A DNA stretch of 64,000 bases, from positions 4,464,001 to 4,528,000 of the forward strand of contig NZ_AP021875.1 of assembly GCF_009688965.1 (NCBI RefSeq). Direction: 5' to 3'. This DNA is from Desulfosarcina widdelii (GTDB taxonomy: Bacteria; Desulfobacterota; Desulfobacteria; Desulfobacterales; Desulfosarcinaceae). The notes under the pieces are model-generated. The model did not search any database. It was not told the DNA's origin and worked only from the letters and a program-made list of their open reading frames with translations. This document shows, in pieces, positions 62,064-64,000 of this stretch. Each line of letters opens with the position of its first letter. Positions within the stretch are counted from its first letter, which is position 1. Made by a program: the position numbers and the translations under genes.

Positions 62064-63365
62064 ATGAAGTCTTGGAAAAAAGGGAAGGTACGGTTTGCAT
62101 GGATCTTGTTTTTTTCGCTTTTGTTGTTCATGACGGTTTCGTGCGGTGATCAAGGAGCCAACAAAGATCTGGCAGAAAAGGTAAACCAGTTATCCGACAA
62201 GGTTGATCAACTGTCCAAGCAGGTTGAAGTGCTGACCGAACAGATGAACGCAGTGTCCGAAAAGGCGCCAGCGCCGGTTGCAGAGAAGGAACTTAAAGCC
62301 GGTTTTGTTTATGTCGGACCGGTCGGCGACTATGGATGGTCCCATGCCCACGATATCGGCAGGAAATACGCAGAAAAGCAGCTTCCCTGGTTGAGCAGCG
62401 TGTACATCGAATCGGTCGCCGAGGCCGATTCCGCCCGGATCATCGATCGTTTTGTCCAGGAGGAAAAGTGTGATGTGGTTTTCACCACCAGTTTCGGTTA
62501 TATGGACGACACCATCAAGGCCGGCCAGAAGTATCCGGATACGACCTTCATGCACTGTTCCGGATTCAAGCAGGCCAAAAACGTGGGGACCTATTTTGCC
62601 GATCTCTACCAGATGTATTATCTCAACGGCCTGATGGCCGGCGCGTTGACCAAGAGCAACAAAATCGGCTATGTGGGGGCGTTTCCGATCCCTGAGGTGG
62701 TTCGCCACATTGATGCCCTCGCCCTGGGAATCAAGGCGATCAACCCCAAAGCCGAGGTGCATGTCCGTTGGATTTACGCCTGGTATGGCCCGGACAAGGC
62801 CAGAGAGGCCGCCGAATCGCTGATTGCCGAAGGCTGCGATGCTCTGGCGTTTACCGAGGATACACCGGCGGTCATCGAGGTTGGCCAGGAACATTCGGAA
62901 AAAGGAAAGCAGATATACACCTTCAGCCATTATAGCCCCATGCAGCCCTATGGCAAAGACTCCGTGGTTTCCGGCCAGTTGGTGGACTGGGGTGTGATGT
63001 ATGAGCAGATTCTCAAGGACATCCATGACGGCACCTGGACAAACAAAGATTACTGGTGGCTGGCTGCCGAAAATGCGGTGGTCCTTGGCGGTTCCTTCGA
63101 AGATCCCATCAATCCCAAGTTCGTAGACACGTTGAAAGCCGTTTCCACGGAAACAAAGGATCTTGGAACGGTTTCCGTTTACGACCTGGTTTTCAAGCGC
63201 TATGACCAGATGAAACAGGGCACCGATGTCTTCGACCCGTTCATGGGTCCCATTTCCGACAACACCGGCAAACTCCAGATCGAGGCCGGCCAGCAGGCCT
63301 CCAAGGCCGATTTGTTGAGCATCATGTACTATGTGGACAATGTTGTGGGGACCATTCCCAAATAA
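62064..63365 (+). CDS. BMP-family ABC transporter substrate-binding lipoprotein
   Basis: A 433-residue lipoprotein: signal and lipobox (LLFMTVSC, Cys about 22). A coiled coil of about 35 residues follows (LAEKVNQLSDKVDQLSKQVE, VLTEQMNAVSEK), then a Med/BMP periplasmic-binding fold (KAGFVYVGPVGDYGWSHAH, and HCSGFKQAKNVGTYF). BMP proteins feed purine-nucleoside or, in some anaerobes, other small-ligand importers. An ABC ATPase gene follows after a terminator-like hairpin. Confidence 0.9.
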   Translation: MKSWKKGKVRFAWILFFSLLLFMTVSCGDQGANKDLAEKVNQLSDKVDQLSKQVEVLTEQMNAVSEKAPAPVAEKELKAGFVYVGPVGDYGWSHAHDIGRKYAEKQLPWLSSVYIESVAEADSARIIDRFVQEEKCDVVFTTSFGYMDDTIKAGQKYPDTTFMHCSGFKQAKNVGTYFADLYQMYYLNGLMAGALTKSNKIGYVGAFPIPEVVRHIDALALGIKAINPKAEVHVRWIYAWYGPDKAREAAESLIAEGCDALAFTEDTPAVIEVGQEHSEKGKQIYTFSHYSPMQPYGKDSVVSGQLVDWGVMYEQILKDIHDGTWTNKDYWWLAAENAVVLGGSFEDPINPKFVDTLKAVSTETKDLGTVSVYDLVFKRYDQMKQGTDVFDPFMGPISDNTGKLQIEAGQQASKADLLSIMYYVDNVVGTIPK

Positions 63366-63383
63366 GTAACTTTTTCCTGTATA

Positions 63384-63413
63384 GGGGAGTCGTTGGTTAA
63401 CCACCGACTCCCC
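63384..63413 (+). terminator. Intercistronic hairpin after the binding-protein gene
   Basis: GGGGAGTCG (63384-63392) pairs with CGACTCCCC (63405-63413), with more pairing inside (TGG with CCA). It is followed by ATTTGTTTGG, only weakly T-rich. It lies 27 bases before the ATPase start, so probably partial termination giving more binding protein than ATPase. Confidence 0.6.
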
Positions 63414-63439
63414 ATTTGTTTGGTAAGGCGGCCATTATC

Positions 63440-64000
63440 ATGAAATCATTGGAAACGCTGGAAATGATGGACATTTCAAAGTCATTTCACGGCGTTCGGG
63501 CGAACGATGCCATCAATCTGAAAATATCTTCGGGTGAGATTCTGGGCCTTTTGGGAGAAAACGGGGCCGGCAAAACCACGTTGATGAACATTCTGTACGG
63601 TCTTTATCAGCCCGATTCCGGAGAAATCCGGATCAACGGCCGCCGCGTCACCATCGATTCTCCCAGGGCTTCCCTCGAACATGGCATCGGCATGGTACAC
63701 CAGCATTTCATGCTGGTTCAAAATCATACGGTGATCGAAAACATCGCCCTGGGCTATACCCGGGCTCCGGGCCTGTTTCCACAGAAAAAAATTCGCGGTC
63801 ATATTCTATCTTTTTCCAGAAAATTCAATTTCGATATCGATCCGGATAAAAAGATCTGGCAGTTGTCTGCCGGAGAACAGCAGCGGGTGGAGATCGTCAA
63901 AGCCTTGGTTAACGGAGCCCGCCTGCTGATTCTGGACGAACCCACCTCCGTGCTTACGCCCCAGGAAACCCGAGATTTTTTCGAAATACTAGAGCGAATG
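63440..64000 (+). CDS. ABC importer ATPase, 3' truncated by window edge
   Basis: The ATP-binding subunit of the BMP-type importer. The first 187 residues are visible. Walker A is GLLGENGAGKTTLMN, the Q-loop is MVHQHFML, the signature is LSAGEQQRVEIVKAL, and Walker B is LLILDEPTSVLTP. The form (MVHQHFMLV) matches simple-sugar/nucleoside ATPases with two ABC domains, so the full protein should be near 500 residues. The start may instead be ATG 63464. Confidence 0.93.
   Translation, partial: MKSLETLEMMDISKSFHGVRANDAINLKISSGEILGLLGENGAGKTTLMNILYGLYQPDSGEIRINGRRVTIDSPRASLEHGIGMVHQHFMLVQNHTVIENIALGYTRAPGLFPQKKIRGHILSFSRKFNFDIDPDKKIWQLSAGEQQRVEIVKALVNGARLLILDEPTSVLTPQETRDFFEILERM

Overview
The window reads as chromosomal DNA of an anaerobic sulfate-reducer-like member of the Desulfobacterota (inference, most like the Desulfosarcina group). 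The grounds are a tetrahaem class III cytochrome, a monofunctional Ni-CO dehydrogenase with its ferredoxin and flavoprotein, non-pyrrolysine MttB, sodium-pumping decarboxylase subunits, and many two-component sensors. Most genes are densely packed housekeeping genes with frequent 4-base overlaps.

Layout. 1-6 kb: end of a cobalamin gene (cbiA/cobB), a cytochrome c3, and a tatA/B-tatC-ycaO operon. 5-9.8 kb: mltA with molybdenum cofactor genes (moaC, moaE-like, mobA, moaB), a polyferredoxin and a MazG-like hydrolase. 9.9-18 kb: alcohol dehydrogenase, p-aminobenzoate synthesis (pabA, pabB-pabC fusion), and a cooS-cooF-flavoprotein operon. 18.0-19.9 kb: an AT-rich collapsed integron with an internally deleted intI, three small cassette genes and VCR-like attC sites, abutting an mttB-family gene. 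21-29.6 kb: two sensor kinases, HNH nuclease, ATP-grasp, era, engB, aminotransferase, hisG, hisI. 29.8-36.7 kb: PBP1A, a NarL-type two-component pair, a HEAT protein and a small unknown.

36.7-58 kb resembles an origin-proximal region. It holds an endonuclease Q-UvrD helicase fusion ending in a beta-clamp-binding motif, a split rdgC, dnaN-gyrB, asnS, degP, a radical SAM protein with rng, then rpmH-rnpA-yidD-yidC-jag-mnmE. A perfect 16-bp parS site directly follows the mnmE stop. No dnaA, recF or DnaA-box cluster was seen. 58-64 kb holds small unknowns, a PrmA-like methyltransferase with an unusual N-terminus, an ABM-domain protein, decarboxylase beta and gamma subunits, and a BMP-type ABC importer cut by the window end.

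The points most worth following are the EndoQ-UvrD fusion with its clamp motif, the decayed integron, the parS site, the possibly frameshifted rdgC, a 35-codon ORF with its own promoter and terminator downstream of gyrB, and a family of ~125-bp palindromic intergenic repeats (two full copies, one half copy).
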